Shown here piece by piece: positions 23,003 to 35,200 of a stretch of DNA of 64,000 nucleotides (position 1 is the first letter of the stretch; each line of letters begins with the position of its first letter). The translations under genes and the position numbers were made by a program. The notes under the pieces are model-generated. The model was not told the origin of the DNA and did no database searches. It saw nothing but the letters and a program-made list of their open reading frames with translations. The DNA comes from Panicum virgatum (taxonomy: Eukaryota > Streptophyta > Magnoliopsida > Poales > Poaceae), in NCBI RefSeq assembly GCF_016808335.1, contig NC_053141.1, positions 19,103,756 through 19,167,755 of the forward strand, read 5' to 3'.

Positions 23003-24574
23003 CATTCGGGGAACGACTGCCCTGAAACCCATGAAGACTGCGCCTACCTCAACAACAACAACAACGAGTACCGTCCACAACAAGGAGGCCAGGGGTGGAA
23101 CCAGCCACGTCCACCATTTCAGGGAGATAATAACTATAATTCTTCTTACAATTCAAATTTTAATTCGAACCAACCTCCTTTGAGGGATCTTGTTCTTGGC
23201 CAAGTTAAAATCAACGAAAATATAAATAAAAAGCTTTTGGCCAATGACAAATACCTGGAAAGTTTAAATGTAAAGCTTGAAACTTTTTCTTCAACTCTTA
23301 AAAATCAATTAAGTTTCAACAAAATGATCGAAACCCAGCTTGCACAAATTGCTGCTGCTTTACCTGCTGTTGAGAGCGGGAAGATCCCGTGGCAACCCAA
23401 GACTTCCGTTGAAAATGTTAGCATGGTGTCTACAGGACGGGGTAACTCATCCTGGAGGCCACCACGCAATAACCATGTAGGTAGGTACATTCCCCCAAGA
23501 AACGATGTTTGGGATGGCATGTTGGCAGTAGTGCAAGAGGATCTAGGGGTCCCCATGATCAGCTGCTCGATCTACATCAAACACTTCGGGCGATGCCTTT
23601 GCGATCTGGGGGCAAGCGTGAATATAATGCCCAAGGTAATCTATGAAGAACTTGATTATCCTGCTCTTTCCCCAACAACCATGCTCGTACAGCTTGTAGA
23701 TTTGACTATTCGGTATCCCGAAGGGATAGCCAAACACGTCTTCATATGAGTACAAGATTCCTTCATCCTTGCCGACTTTGTGGTAATGGATATGGAGGGC
23801 GACCTCGGAGTCGATCTCGTACTTGGGTGACCTTTCCTAAGGTCCGCCAAGGCAAGGATCGATGTTGGAAAGGGAGAAATCCTCTTCCGAGTCAGTAGGG
23901 AGGATATGTTCTTCAGGTTCAAGAAAAGGGAGGAGCAACACTTCATGATTCAACAAGATAGTGAAGGGCAAGCACTCTGGGGTGCACCGGAACTCTAGCC
24001 AGAACACTGGCCCTCCACACCTAGAAGAAAGAAGAAGGCGAAGAAGGTGTGGTGGAAGGTTGAGAGTTCGGCCTTGTCCAATTCTCTAGGACGAGCCGAC
24101 CAACGGTAAGAACGATGGAGAAAAGTCGTGCACGTCAGACTATAAACAACGCGCCCTTACCAAAGGTAAATTGGTATTTATCTCATATTCGCTTTTTCCA
24201 CTTTTCAAATTTTCTTTGCACCTCATTTGATTTCTCCACTACATGTTTGAAATTTTGAAAATCGTTTTCTGCATGCTGGAATTTTTCTAGCAAATTTTCC
24301 CTTTTCACAAAAAACCAATTTTTTTTGAGTTTTAAAATCCTTTAGGAAAAAATAATTTGGACATCTTTTTGAGCAAACTTTTGGCCGTGCACCATATTTT
24401 CATAGTTTTTGACCGTTGAGGAAGTACTAGGCCGAAGGGGCACCAGGGGGGCCCACCCTGGTGCCGGCCGACCCAGGGCCAATGGTTCCTGGCCCCCACC
24501 TTTTCCAACGGCTACCTGACCGTTGTGGCTTGCCTCTCCTCGGGTGCACAAGACAAGTCCTCTTTAAATAGAGC
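23003..24574 (+). pseudogene. A1 gag 3' half and protease, copy A (continuous with the 5' half)
   Basis: The frame resumes in the zinc knuckle (H-S-G-N-D-C) and is open to TGA 23747-23749, through an N-rich linker and a helical stretch with K-I-N-E-N-I-N-K-K-L. It contains an Athila-type protease motif C-D-L-G-A-S-V-N-I-M-P (about 23598-23632). After the TGA the protease end L-V-L-G-(stop)-P-F-L follows (TGA where copy B has CGA), then noncoding sequence up to a TATA-like TTTAAATAG (24563-24571). At 24574 similarity to copy B (28899-30478) ends abruptly and the X internal region begins. No RT follows. Confidence 0.75.
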
Positions 24575-27440
24575 TCGACTTTCTTACCTTCAAATTGATG
24601 CGAAGCCATGGTCCTTCATGCAAGAGGTGAAGGTGTTCCATGCAGATCTTATTCCACTTCCCATGTTGGACATGATCAATCACGCTTAATGGAAAATTTG
24701 TCCAATCGTCTCTCACATCATCGTCACCTCCTTCTTTGTTGTCCTTCGTCGCTACCTTTCTTTTCACAGATTTTCCTCTCTGTCCAGATTGGGAGTTGCA
24801 CCAACCAATTGATCCAATGCAAGGTGCTCGAAATCTTCTTTCCAACAAGTCTTCATTTTCCCAAAACGCATTCCAATCGAGGGAGTTATGCCCCTTTTTC
24901 CCCGTCACTGCAATCTGTCCCGTGCTGATTTCAGCACGTGCATCTCCGATGTTTGAGACATAGATCCTCCCGTGGGTGTTCAATTGTATCGATCATGGAT
25001 GTGTTGAACCGAGGACTTGATGGAGATCCTAAATATTCAACTTTCTTGCATTGTAAATCTCTGGACTTGTGTACAAAATTGATGAGGCTTAGCGACGTCC
25101 GTTCTTGAAACTTGAAGATGTTGATGATTGTGTTCAAAATTTTGGGCACGGTTTCCCTCCTCATCATTTGAGTTTCTTGTCCTGCATGGTTAGTGAAATT
25201 CAGGGCTTGTCCCGACATGTGCTCTTTTAGGGTCATGAGCTTGACCAAGCGCAAAGCAAGATCGAAATTTGCAATTATTTGTAAACATATGCAACATAAT
25301 CACATCCTCAATTAAATTTCATCAACAAGGCATGGTGTAATTAAATGCAGTATGCGTTTCTTGCATAGCGCGGAGCTCATTATTAGGCAGAGGTTCTTTA
25401 AGTGTGAAATCAACATTCTGAAGAAACTCTAGCCTATCATCATGAAAAGAACAAGGCATAGAATTTAAACTTTCATTCCGACTATCGGTTCGAGCATGAG
25501 ATTTTTAAAGATTATCAACAAAACCAATAGAAGCTTGAGAATTCAATTTTATACCTTAGCCTCGGAGCTTTTTCATACTCATTGGAGTCATGGTGCTTTG
25601 TGCGAGATGTCATCTTGATGCACTCTTCGTGGTCCGTCGTGGTTTGCTTCTCACGTCTCCATGTGTTGAATGTTGCGCTCTTGTAATCCGTCGTTGTTTG
25701 TTTGCAACATCTTCGTTTGTCGAAGGTCGACCGCTTGTGCCTTCATTTGCCAATGTCATTGGGGTTCTTCCTCTGCTCCAAACCTGTGAATTTTATTATG
25801 TACGCTTGATGAAAGCATCGCCCAAGCTTCCATTCATTGTTGTCATCGTCATCTTCTCTATCTTGTTCTCATCTCGTTGCTCCTGCCTCTTCTTCGTGGA
25901 ATCTCTCATGTATACTCAATAGAACATATACTAAAATATAGATCTATTGAAATTTTTATGAAATTACATTTCCAACGAGTGGTCATTCATCTTAAACCGA
26001 GTCCAAACGAGAGAGTTATGCCCGTTTCACTTTTGGCGCTGCGTGCTGTCCAGAAATTTTCAGAGTGCAGAACCTTCAATGTTTTGGCCATACCCGCTTG
26101 TAGGAATCTCCAATTGACTTGGTTCTTGATTTGTTGGAACAGGAACTTCGTGGAGCTTTTGAATATCCAAAAATATGCTGCTATTTGCTTCTGAGGTCGA
26201 GCTGGACATTGATGAGAACAATATCTTCTTGTGAATTCATCCGAAGATGTCAATGATCTCGATCATGTGGTCTTTGGAGCGTAGTGTCGTGCGTCCCTAG
26301 GCTTCAAGGTCATCACCATTGATTACCAGAAAATATCATGGCTTCAATGATGTGTCTTCTCCATTGTTCTTGCTCTACCCAAGGTGTCGGGATTGGAAGA
26401 TACTCCTGTGCTTCGTGTTGATGATCCGAACGGTTTCCTTCCTTGATAGCATCACTCGATTTGAAGTATATCGAGCATCCCACTGGAGAAGATAGGTGGT
26501 GTCGTGGTTCTTCTAATCTTGTTGCCCCCAGCTTTGGTCAACTTCAAATCATCATCTTTTGCGTACACAGCCTTCCAACCATCCTTTGACATCGTCATCA
26601 CCTTCTTCGTCGGGTGCTACTGCCTCTGTCCTCGTTAAATTCCCCTTCATCCAGTGCAGAACATGTACCAAACTTCTGCTCCATTGCAAGGTTCATCAAA
26701 TTATCTTTCCAACAAGTGGTCATTCGCCCCAATTAGACTCCGGATAAAGAAGTTATGCTTGTTTTATTACGGTGCTGCAATATGTCCAGAGGGATTTCAG
26801 AACGCGCAGAGTTGAAAGATTTTACCATAACTCTTCACACCGATCTCCAAAGTTGACGGTTCTTGATCCATTAGAAAAAAGACTTGACGGAGCTTCAAAA
26901 TAATCTATTATTTGCTCATGGTACTTCTCTGATCTTGGACGAAAAACTCATCACAACAGTAACACTTTATAGATGATGATGATCGCACGATTTTCTTCGC
27001 GGGCATGCTTCATACCTATTACTTGAACAATCAATTCTTCCCAAAAACATTAGTCTTTAAAATTAATTGACACGGGGGCGTACCTTATTTATCATCTTTT
27101 GCTTTGGGGAGTGGGGACTCGATAGCGGATGCTGGGCCACTAACAAAAGTTAGCACCTGCTACTAAGGAGCGAATCTTGATGTTGTTGCCGTCATGTCGA
27201 TGTGGATGTTGTTGATGTTCGATGTCGAGGCTCCTCGATCATCTTGTTGCCGATTGTTGAAGTGGATTATGGACTTCTCGAAGTCCAAGTTTGGTGTCTA
27301 GCTTTTTCCACCTGCTTTCAAGGACACAAACAAGAAAACAAGGGTATATGCAATAATAAAAATTAGGGTTAGTCCAAAAAACTAGATAGATCGCCCTAGG
27401 GTTCGAGTTGCCGATCCCCGGCAACGGCACCAGAAAAGCT
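24575..27440 (-). mobile_element. Internal region of element X (non-autonomous, no coding capacity seen)
   Basis: It runs from the breakpoint at 24575 to the right-hand X LTR and carries X's PBS on the minus strand at 27415-27432. Only short, unconvincing ORFs are present and none shows gag or pol motifs. Three diverged copies of a roughly 100-bp motif occur at about 24845-24945, 25974-26075 and 26711-26815; each has CAAC(A/G)AGT, GTTATGC and TGTCC in the same order. This looks like a large non-autonomous derivative with a noncoding interior. Its 3' end next to the left LTR, including a polypurine tract, is missing at the breakpoint. Confidence 0.65.
27415..27432 (-). other. Primer-binding site of X, tRNA-Asp type
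   Basis: On the minus strand the sequence is TGGTGCCGTTGCCGGGGA, one base from the Athila/Tat consensus TGGCGCCGTTGCCGGGGA. It lies eight bases from the LTR edge at 27441 and fixes X in minus orientation. Confidence 0.85.
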
Positions 27441-28898
27441 TGTTGACGCTCCTTAGCACCCCAATTTATATACCGCAAGCGCACGGGATCGTGTAGCTTT
27501 TCCCTTAGAGTATTCCCCCAAGGTTTATCAATCCGTGGATCGACAAAGAACTACCCAAGGTTTTCCATCTAATCTAATGGATCTATCCTAACATGAAGCA
27601 TGAATTGCACATATAGAGTAAACATTTAATAGATATGAGTGTTGTGTAAAGGTTGATCTCATCCATGAATATAGGCGTAACCATAGCTAAACCAAAGACA
27701 TGACTAGGCCTATTGTCATCTAGTTGTAGTTCAAGCTAACGAGCAAACAAATCATGCATCTCAATCAATGGCATCTTTAAATCCAAAATCTCCAATCCGA
27801 TCCTTCAATACCCCATCTACTAAAGCAATGCCCTGTCACGACGCCCCCCTTTGGATCAAAGCACCCTGAAGCAAGTCGAACCCCCTTTGGTAGTTCCGCC
27901 ATGAACCTCTAGCCACCATGACTACAAGATCATGCTAAGCGATCTATCTCGATAATAGATCTAGGATGAAGCAAACCCAAAGAAAAGAACGAAATCGAAA
28001 GAGAGAACATGGTCGCTAAAAGATTTGGAAGACATGATTATCATTACTCACATAATAGATTCGTTTGGATCGTCACCACCGAGTACATACCATTGACGAC
28101 TCCAACTAGCTCATGAACTCCACCATGGCACAACCACGCAGGGAGGCCATGGCGTCTAGGGGCGGCCTAAGCCATCTCCTAGACAACTTCGAAGACTTGC
28201 GGCGGCCGTCGTCTCCCTCCGGTCTTGGCCCTAGGTTTTCGTGGAGTTCTGGGTTGATGGATGCTACGAGTTGAATAAGGTGCGAGCTATTTATAAGCCG
28301 AGGAAGCCACCGGTCGAAGGGGAGGCCGAACCGCCTTGGAAATGGGCTAGGCTGGCCGACCCCATGGGCCTAGGCCGGCCGGCCTACCCTCTTTCGGGCT
28401 CGCCTCGGTCTCATCTTTCGCGTGTAGACTCCTCGCATCTTCTAGAATTTATGTCATTCACGATTGCACCCCTTTGGACGTCGTTATCTTGGAGATATCT
28501 TCGGGGAAAGGATAGGATAGGGAATCCTTCCTTAACTCTTCATTTGCTTTGCTTAATCCCGAAGTATCTTGATTTCATCTTCATGGGCTTGTTCCTTGGG
28601 CTCTCTTGGAGGATGGATGTGCATGAATGGGCTTCGAATCAACATGGGCTTTGGTCCTTCCTTTGGGCTTTGGCCTTCGTCTTTTTTCGTGTTGGCGCTC
28701 GATCATGGTTCTCGTCATTTCATGCTCCAAAATAGGCCAAAAACCTACAAAAAACGAAGTTCCTCCAAAATATATGTGCAAATGTGAAAATGACCAATAA
28801 TTTGGCCGGGGTTAGGATGGTTAGTGATTTTGATATTAAATTCATGCCATTATCAAGGATAAACAAGGGATAAAATGGGTACTTAAGGAGCGCCAACA
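27441..28898 (-). repeat. Right LTR (5' LTR) of element X
   Basis: 1458 bp, from TGTTGACGCTCC to GGAGCGCCAACA, followed by GACAT (28899-28903), the same target sequence that flanks the left LTR. A minus-strand TATA-like TTATAAATAG lies near 28288-28298. It keeps the roughly 190 bp missing from the left LTR and shows the intact site (GTCGTCTCCCTCC near 28207) into which T1 inserted in the left copy. Confidence 0.85.
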
Positions 28899-30478
28899 GA
28901 CATTTGGGGAACGACTGCCCCGATACCCATGAAGACTGTGCCTACCTCAACAACAACAACAACAATGGGTACCGTCCACAACAAGGAGGCCAGGGGTGAA
29001 ACCAGCCACGTCCACCATTTCAGGGAGGTAATAACTATAATTCTTCTTACAATTCGAATTTTAATTCGAACCAACCTCCCTTGAGGGATCTTGTTGTTGG
29101 CCAAGTTAAAATCAATGAAAATATAAATAAAAAGCTTTTGGCCAATGACAAATCCCAGGAAAGTTTAAATGTAAAGCTTGAAACTTTTTCTTCAACTCTT
29201 AAAAATCAATTAAGTTTCAACAAAATGATCGAAACCCAGCTTGCACAAATTGCTGCTGCTTTACCTGCTGTTGAGAGCGGGAAGATCCCGGGGCAACCCA
29301 AGACTTCCATTGAAAATGTTAGCATGGTGTCTACAGGACGGGGTAACTCATCCTGGAGGCCACCACGCAATAACCATGTAGGTAGGTACATTCCCCCAAG
29401 AAATGATGTTTGGGATGGCATGGTGGCAGCAGTGCAAGAGGATCTAGGGGTCCCCATGATCAGCAGCTCGATCTACATCAAACACTTCGGGCGATGCCTT
29501 TGCGATTTGGGGGCAAGCGTGAATATAATGCCCATGGTAATCTATGAAGAACTTGATTATCCTGCTCTTTCCCCAACAACCATGCTTGTACAGCTTGTAG
29601 ATTTGACTATTCGGTATCTCGAAGGGATAGCCAAACATGTCTTCATATGAGTACAAGATTCCTTCATCCTTGCCGACTTTGTGGTAATGGATATGGAGGG
29701 CGACCTCGGAGTCGATCTCGTACTTGGGCGACCTTTCCTAAGGTCCGCCAAGGCAAGGATCGATGTTGGAAAGGGAGAAATCCGCTTCCGAGTCGGTAGG
29801 GAGGATATGTTCTTCAGGTTCAAGAAAAGGGAGGAGCAACACTTCATGATTCAACAAGATAGTGAAGGGCAAGCACACTGGGGTGCACCGGAACCCCAGC
29901 CAGAACACCGACCCTTCACACCTAGAAGAAAGAAGAAGGCAAAGAAGGTGTGGCGGAAGGTTGAGAGTTCGGCCTTGTCCAGTTCTCCAGGACGAGCCGA
30001 CCAATGGTAAGAACGATGGAGAAAAATCGTGCACGTCAGACTATAAACAACGCGCTCTTAGCAAAGGTAAATTGGTATTTATCTCATATTCGCTTTTTCC
30101 ACTTTTCAAATTTTCTTTGCTCCTCATTTGATTTCTCCACTACATGTTTGAAATTTTCAAAATCGTTTTCTGGATGCTGGAATTTTTCTAGCAATTTTTC
30201 CCTTTTCACAAAAATACCAAAAATATTTTTTGAGTTTTAAAATCCTTTAGGAAAAAACAATTTGGACATCTTTTCGTGCAAACTTTTGGCCGTGCACCAT
30301 ATTTTCAAAATTTTTGACTGTTGAGGAAGCACTAGGCCGAAGGGGCACCAGGGGGCCCACCCTGGTGCCGGCCGACCCAGGGCCAACGGCTCCTAGCCCC
30401 CACCTTTTCCAACGGCTACCTGACCGTTGTGGCTTGCCTCTCCTCGGGTGCACATGACAAGTCCTCTTTAAATAGAGG
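28899..30478 (+). pseudogene. A1 gag 3' half and protease, copy B, plus spacer
   Basis: A second copy of the segment at 23001-24574, mostly collinear, with scattered differences (roughly 97% by eye). The gag/protease frame has the same TGA after H-V-F-I (29648-29650). The downstream protease segment L-V-L-G-R-P-F-L is open here and runs to TAA 30008-30010. From 30011 to 30466 the sequence is AT-rich noncoding and carries no RT. Unlike copy A, this one continues into the env-like ORF, so it is the right-hand flank of the original X insertion. Confidence 0.75.
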
Positions 30479-30735
30479 CCGAGAGGGGTGTTGAGCTCTC
30501 TCATGCTCACACACTTACTCACACTCCCTCTCACACATTCTTGCTCGGGTTTCCTTTGGATTGCAGCTCAAGTTGATTACAAAAACTCTCTCTCTCTCTC
30601 TCTCATTTCTATGCTGCAAGATTGTCTACACACTTTGAGGAACAACTTTCGGGTAAGAGTTTCATTTTCATTTCGCTAACGTAACCTGAATCGAGTTGTT
30701 CTCGTTCGTTCTTGTTCATTCTTGTTGCAAGCATG
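30467..30735 (+). promoter_or_regulatory. Internal promoter-like leader with 79-nt intron before the A1 env-like ORF
   Basis: TTTAAATAG (30467-30475), a CT-rich leader, then a candidate intron 30653-30731 (CGG|GTAAGAG to TTGCAAG|C) containing CTAAC about 20 nt in and a T-rich 3' part. The ATG follows at 30733. The intron is exactly as long as in A0, and all landmarks are conserved. Confidence 0.55.
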
Positions 30736-30745
30736 AGGGGTGCAA

Positions 30746-31555
30746 TGATGAGGACATCGCTGCATCGGATGCGTACACATTGAAGTCTGACTCGTCTACA
30801 ACTTGGACTTCGTTTCCTTCTCGGATTCCAGAAACAGTCTGCACCAAAAACAATGTCATGGACACATACGGAGTCCATTTGAGAACTTTATATGGTTGGA
30901 AAGATAATTTCATAACCTTTCCAACACCATCAGATTCAGGTCCATAGATGTTCGGAGTCAACGGCAATTCTTAAAACAAGTCGACGTCCAGAATCTGGAA
31001 AGGTGCTGCGCCACCTCTTTTGGGCCAATGGCCCGTGTATCGTGTCGGGCCTTAAGCCCAAGTTGAGGGCGCCCACCTCTAGTCGCCCCAACCCTAGGTC
31101 ACCTGGTTCTTCTATAAACTCAGTAGCCGCCGCCGCTTTGAGTCGGGTTTTGTTTAGTCTTGAGTTTTCCTTTGAGGAACAGACATTGCATCGTTGTATC
31201 TGTGGAGACTAGTCCTTATACATTGATCCAGGGCCCCCGTTCTTGATCTCCTCCACTGTGTCGATTAGTCCTTTGGAATCGAGTTCTTGAACCCCACTTT
31301 GATTTTTGCTTTATACACATCTGCAATTTCAGATTGCGTGTTTATTCTTTCTTGCTTGTGTTCTTCGATTCGCTTGTAGGAAAAGCCTTCTCGGTGAGGT
31401 CAATCACGTTGTGCTTGGTTGATAACCAGCGGAGCGGTGGTGTAATGGTTGCAGGCTTCGAATTCGTGTCTGATTAGAAGTCGGATCGCCAACATCACGT
31501 ACTCCATCAATCGAATCTACCCTACCTCTCAGAAGATCGGGCCTAGTCTACATCA
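30746..31555 (+). repeat. Solo LTR, 810 bp, family not recognised
   Basis: It begins TGATGAGGACATC and ends GTCTACATCA, flanked by TGCAA (30741-30745) and TGCAG (31556-31560). The uninterrupted A0 sequence has GGTGCAGG at the equivalent place, so the duplication is TGCAG with one later change. It contains a TATA-like CTATAAACTC (about 31111-31121), as expected of an LTR promoter. No internal region remains, so recombination between two LTRs is likely. Confidence 0.75.
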
Positions 31556-32241
31556 TGCAGGGCGGAAGATTTCCGGAGCTTTCAAGAAGATGACGGGGTT
31601 AGGCTCATCCCGTTCACGGGGTGAGTCAAGCTCTCATCATTCCTCCGAACGTACACCAACACCAATCACGATGGACTATGAGCAAGACGAACAAGAAGAA
31701 CAATTTGAGGAGCAAGCTGCAGAACCGCAAGCCGAGGACATAGAAATAGATGAAGATGATGCACCGTACCTGGACTTGAGAGATGACCGAGAGCGTCAAG
31801 CCTACGCCATGATCAAGAATTGAAGGTTTGGTCATACTAGAGCCTTCGATCCGGATCTTCTCAAGAAAACAAGTATGGACATTGACTTTGCTCGTCTTTG
31901 GCATGCGGTTGGATGGGATGGCTTTGTGCTCGTTGAGGAGAATGGTTCTCATCTCCTCACCATCCAGTTTCTTTGCACTCTTCAGGAGGTGGACGACGGT
32001 GTTTCTTTCTGTCTTTTTAGAGTTGAACGCTATTTTAATCGGAGAAATTTCAACCACCTCCTTGGTTTTAGCACACGCTTGCTAGTTTCCCTTGCAAAAG
32101 CTTGCCGCGGTTTTGATCAACATGAGTTTTGGGGTTTGATTTCGGGTCAAGTTGTTCATGACAAGTTTGCACCTCGGTGCAATGACATTCAAAATCTGAC
32201 TCTTCGCTTGATGCACAAGTGGGTGGCTATCACTCTCTTTC

Positions 32242-35200
32242 TGTGGCGGAACCACCCAAAACTACTGGGCCCGGGTGCACTGATCTTCGTTGCTAAGCAA
32301 CTCTGACCCAATTTCGGCACTCACCGGTAGTTCCTCGAGTGAAGCCTCGATAAAAGCCACGCTATTCCAGGATCAGCAGACAACACTCACACGAAGGTGA
32401 GCCCAGAGATTACAACACAAACCATTTCATACATCTCAGAGTGATTGCAGCGGAAAGAAAATTTATTACAAACCATGTTCAGAGTAGCACAGTACTACGG
32501 AGTTCCAACTACTCAATTATTTAAGTCTCATGTTCAGCGGAAGCATTAAAAGATAACTAACGAAATAACGTGACGCATCGGTAAAGCCCGTACGAATGCG
32601 TCACTCAGCGGGAGGGTGATTAGCACTAGCTGAAGGGCCATCCCACTCAACCGACCAACCCGGAGGCAGAGTACAAGGCCAAGTAAGACTCGCAAACAGA
32701 TCTTCAAAGTTAGTACCTGAAAAACAGTGCCACAAGCAAGGCTGAGTATACTAATACTCAGCAAGACTGACCCGTCTCCGGATATAACATAGTCCGATAA
32801 CTAGACATGCAAGGCTTTTTTTTGGTTGGTAGGGTTTGTTTGCCAAAAATGCCGCTAAGTGTTGATCCTTACTTTCAGGTTTTACTTAGCCAGATTCTAG
32901 TGGAATTAACCATTCTAAATTTGCAACTAACTCTACTCAAACATGGTAGAGCAACCATTTAATCAACCAGCCGTATTATCATCATCCTGTTCCACTTGTT
33001 ACTCTATGTGACCGAAATCATTAAGCAATCTCATGCCGTGAGAGGCGGACGATTCCGAATCGAATTTCAACCTGGCCAGGGGAACCTAGACCACACGCAT
33101 GGGGATTGACTTCGCTCCCGCCCACGCTACTTTTCCCCTTTCTTTCCAGTCCGTGGATCCGGGTCACCCTCCCCGACTACAGAGTCCGACCACTCTGCAC
33201 CCGTACGTCGCGACAAAAATATCAACCCTACTTCTACCAAGAGGGTGAATGGTCGTTCCACTCGCCGGTCCAATCAGGTACTTAAGCTTACCGATTACCA
33301 TATTTCTCGGTATGTGGCTAGTACTTTCAAACGCTTAACGAAATGAGCCACACACCACGACCTTAGCCATTTTTGACTATACCAGCGGGGTATCACAACT
33401 ACACAACCCCGCCCGTTGTCCTTACATTTCAACAGGAATTAAAGTCAGTACAATTCCTATTTGCTCGCGAGAGGCAGGAAACCACTCGACTTCTACCGTA
33501 CCTATTTAGCCTGGCAACTAGTCGATAAAAAGATCCGGTATCAAACATAGGTTCCTAGGGATCATGCATCTATGGTTTTCGATCAACGCCTAGAAAACTT
33601 AAATGCAGAAAAACAAAATATTACAGTACATTAATAAATAGATAGCTGAATGATAATTCGGAAAATAGTGGGATTATGCTCCGGGGCTTGCCTTCTTGGG
33701 CACTGTCAGGCCGAAAAGCTTCTGGAGCTTGGCCCAGGTCTTGAGACAAGTTAGTACAGTTCAGATTAATCTCCTGCTCCGCACGAGAGTCCGCGGGCAC
33801 CAGTTCGTAGTCTCCGTCCGTGAGATTACCCGTTTCTATATGCAATGCAAGATTATGAGTTATTCATGGATAACAATTTCTTTCCTTCACGATAAAGTTG
33901 TAGTCCACTTAAGTTATTTTAGTGCCGATTTCACATTTCATTGCATGGGCAATCGTTTATAGAGTAGTAAGCATAACTATGGTTATTCATGAATGAGTGG
34001 GGTTTTGGGTTTTCATTTTTAATTTCAACACATAACATGCTTTCATTATTTCTTAACATCACAACTACTAAAGAGCTAGTGATGAACACTAAAGTAACTC
34101 AGATTCAAAATAAGTAATTATGGTATAGATTTCAACATTTAACCATAAAGCAAAAACTATAACTAATCATGCAAAAGGATTACTCTAGTTACTTCATATT
34201 TTTGTACAGAATGTTCCACATGGATTCTGATGCTACAAATTTTATGCAAGCAACTTTCAAGCATGAACTCAGTACTGCAATTTTTCCAGATTTTATACAC
34301 TTATATAGCAGAGGTGATAAAAAGATTAAAAACAGCAAGCCATTTACAAAGATTAATTCTACAGAAAGTTTTACTGAGGATTTGGTTCTAAAATTTTTAC
34401 CAGAGACTATTCATGAGATATACATACTTCAGAAAATTTTTCAAGATTTAACTCACTATGATAAATTAATTATTCAGTTAACTTAGCATGAGTTTGCATA
34501 AAATTATCAAGGTGCATTTGACCAGTATTGCATTTGAACTTTTTATTACAGATATAATATACTCTAAACAAGATCATGCCCAAAAATCATGCCCAGAAAC
34601 ATTGTGGATTACTCAAAACAAAAATAGTAAACCTAACCATAAGATGCTAAGCATGATTATTCGACAAAGCCAAACTCAGTAACTGCAGCTCAAAATTTTT
34701 AGACAGGAACACAGAGCTAAAATGAGACTCCAGAAATAAACATGGATTTTTCTGAACATAACAACTATATATGAGGAATTAAGTTGATTAAACAAGCATA
34801 AATCATGGTATATAGCAAATGAACTCTAATAAATCTGAAATTTAGGTATTAGCAGTGTTCTCGTTTTACATGCACGCAGTAAAAATTTCAGAGCAAGTTC
34901 GTGTGCATATTTTCCAGAATTAAATCGAGAAAGCTAACCACAGATTAGAGAATCTTGATTGTTCTAACATGATAACTGTTGTGGTTTGGTGTCATCTTTT
35001 TACTGTGACCTTATCATCCTATTAGTGATAACATATCCAAAAATCAAGGTCATTTGATGAGCAGAACTTCATGAACATGCACAAGGTGGTTTTCTTAATC
35101 TTTTTCCTAGATTAAATTCGGTTGAGTTTCTGCAAATGTGAATGTTACAAAATTTGTAGATTTTGTTACAATGATTCCAGATCAGTTGAGTTTGCATTTT

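Noticed and set aside
24564..25254. Minus-strand ORFs of 139 and 107 codons in the X interior
   Set aside because: They overlap each other, have no gag or pol motif, and contain the noncoding repeat unit; the first also crosses the rearrangement junction.
25590..26194. Plus-strand ORFs of 110 and 105 codons considered as a possible captured host gene
   Set aside because: Not similar to anything I recognise, with no splice-bounded structure; they lie within the noncoding interior of X.
31425..31490. tRNA-like stretch with GGTGGTGTAATGGTT and TTCGAATTC
   Set aside because: It vaguely resembles A and B boxes, but I could not form an acceptor stem or a full cloverleaf. It sits inside the solo LTR.
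33962..34682. Plus-strand ORFs of 105 and 64 codons within T2 LTRs (repeated about 46050-46563)
   Set aside because: AT-rich intron-like part of the LTR, antisense to the element, with no counterpart open in T1 or T3.
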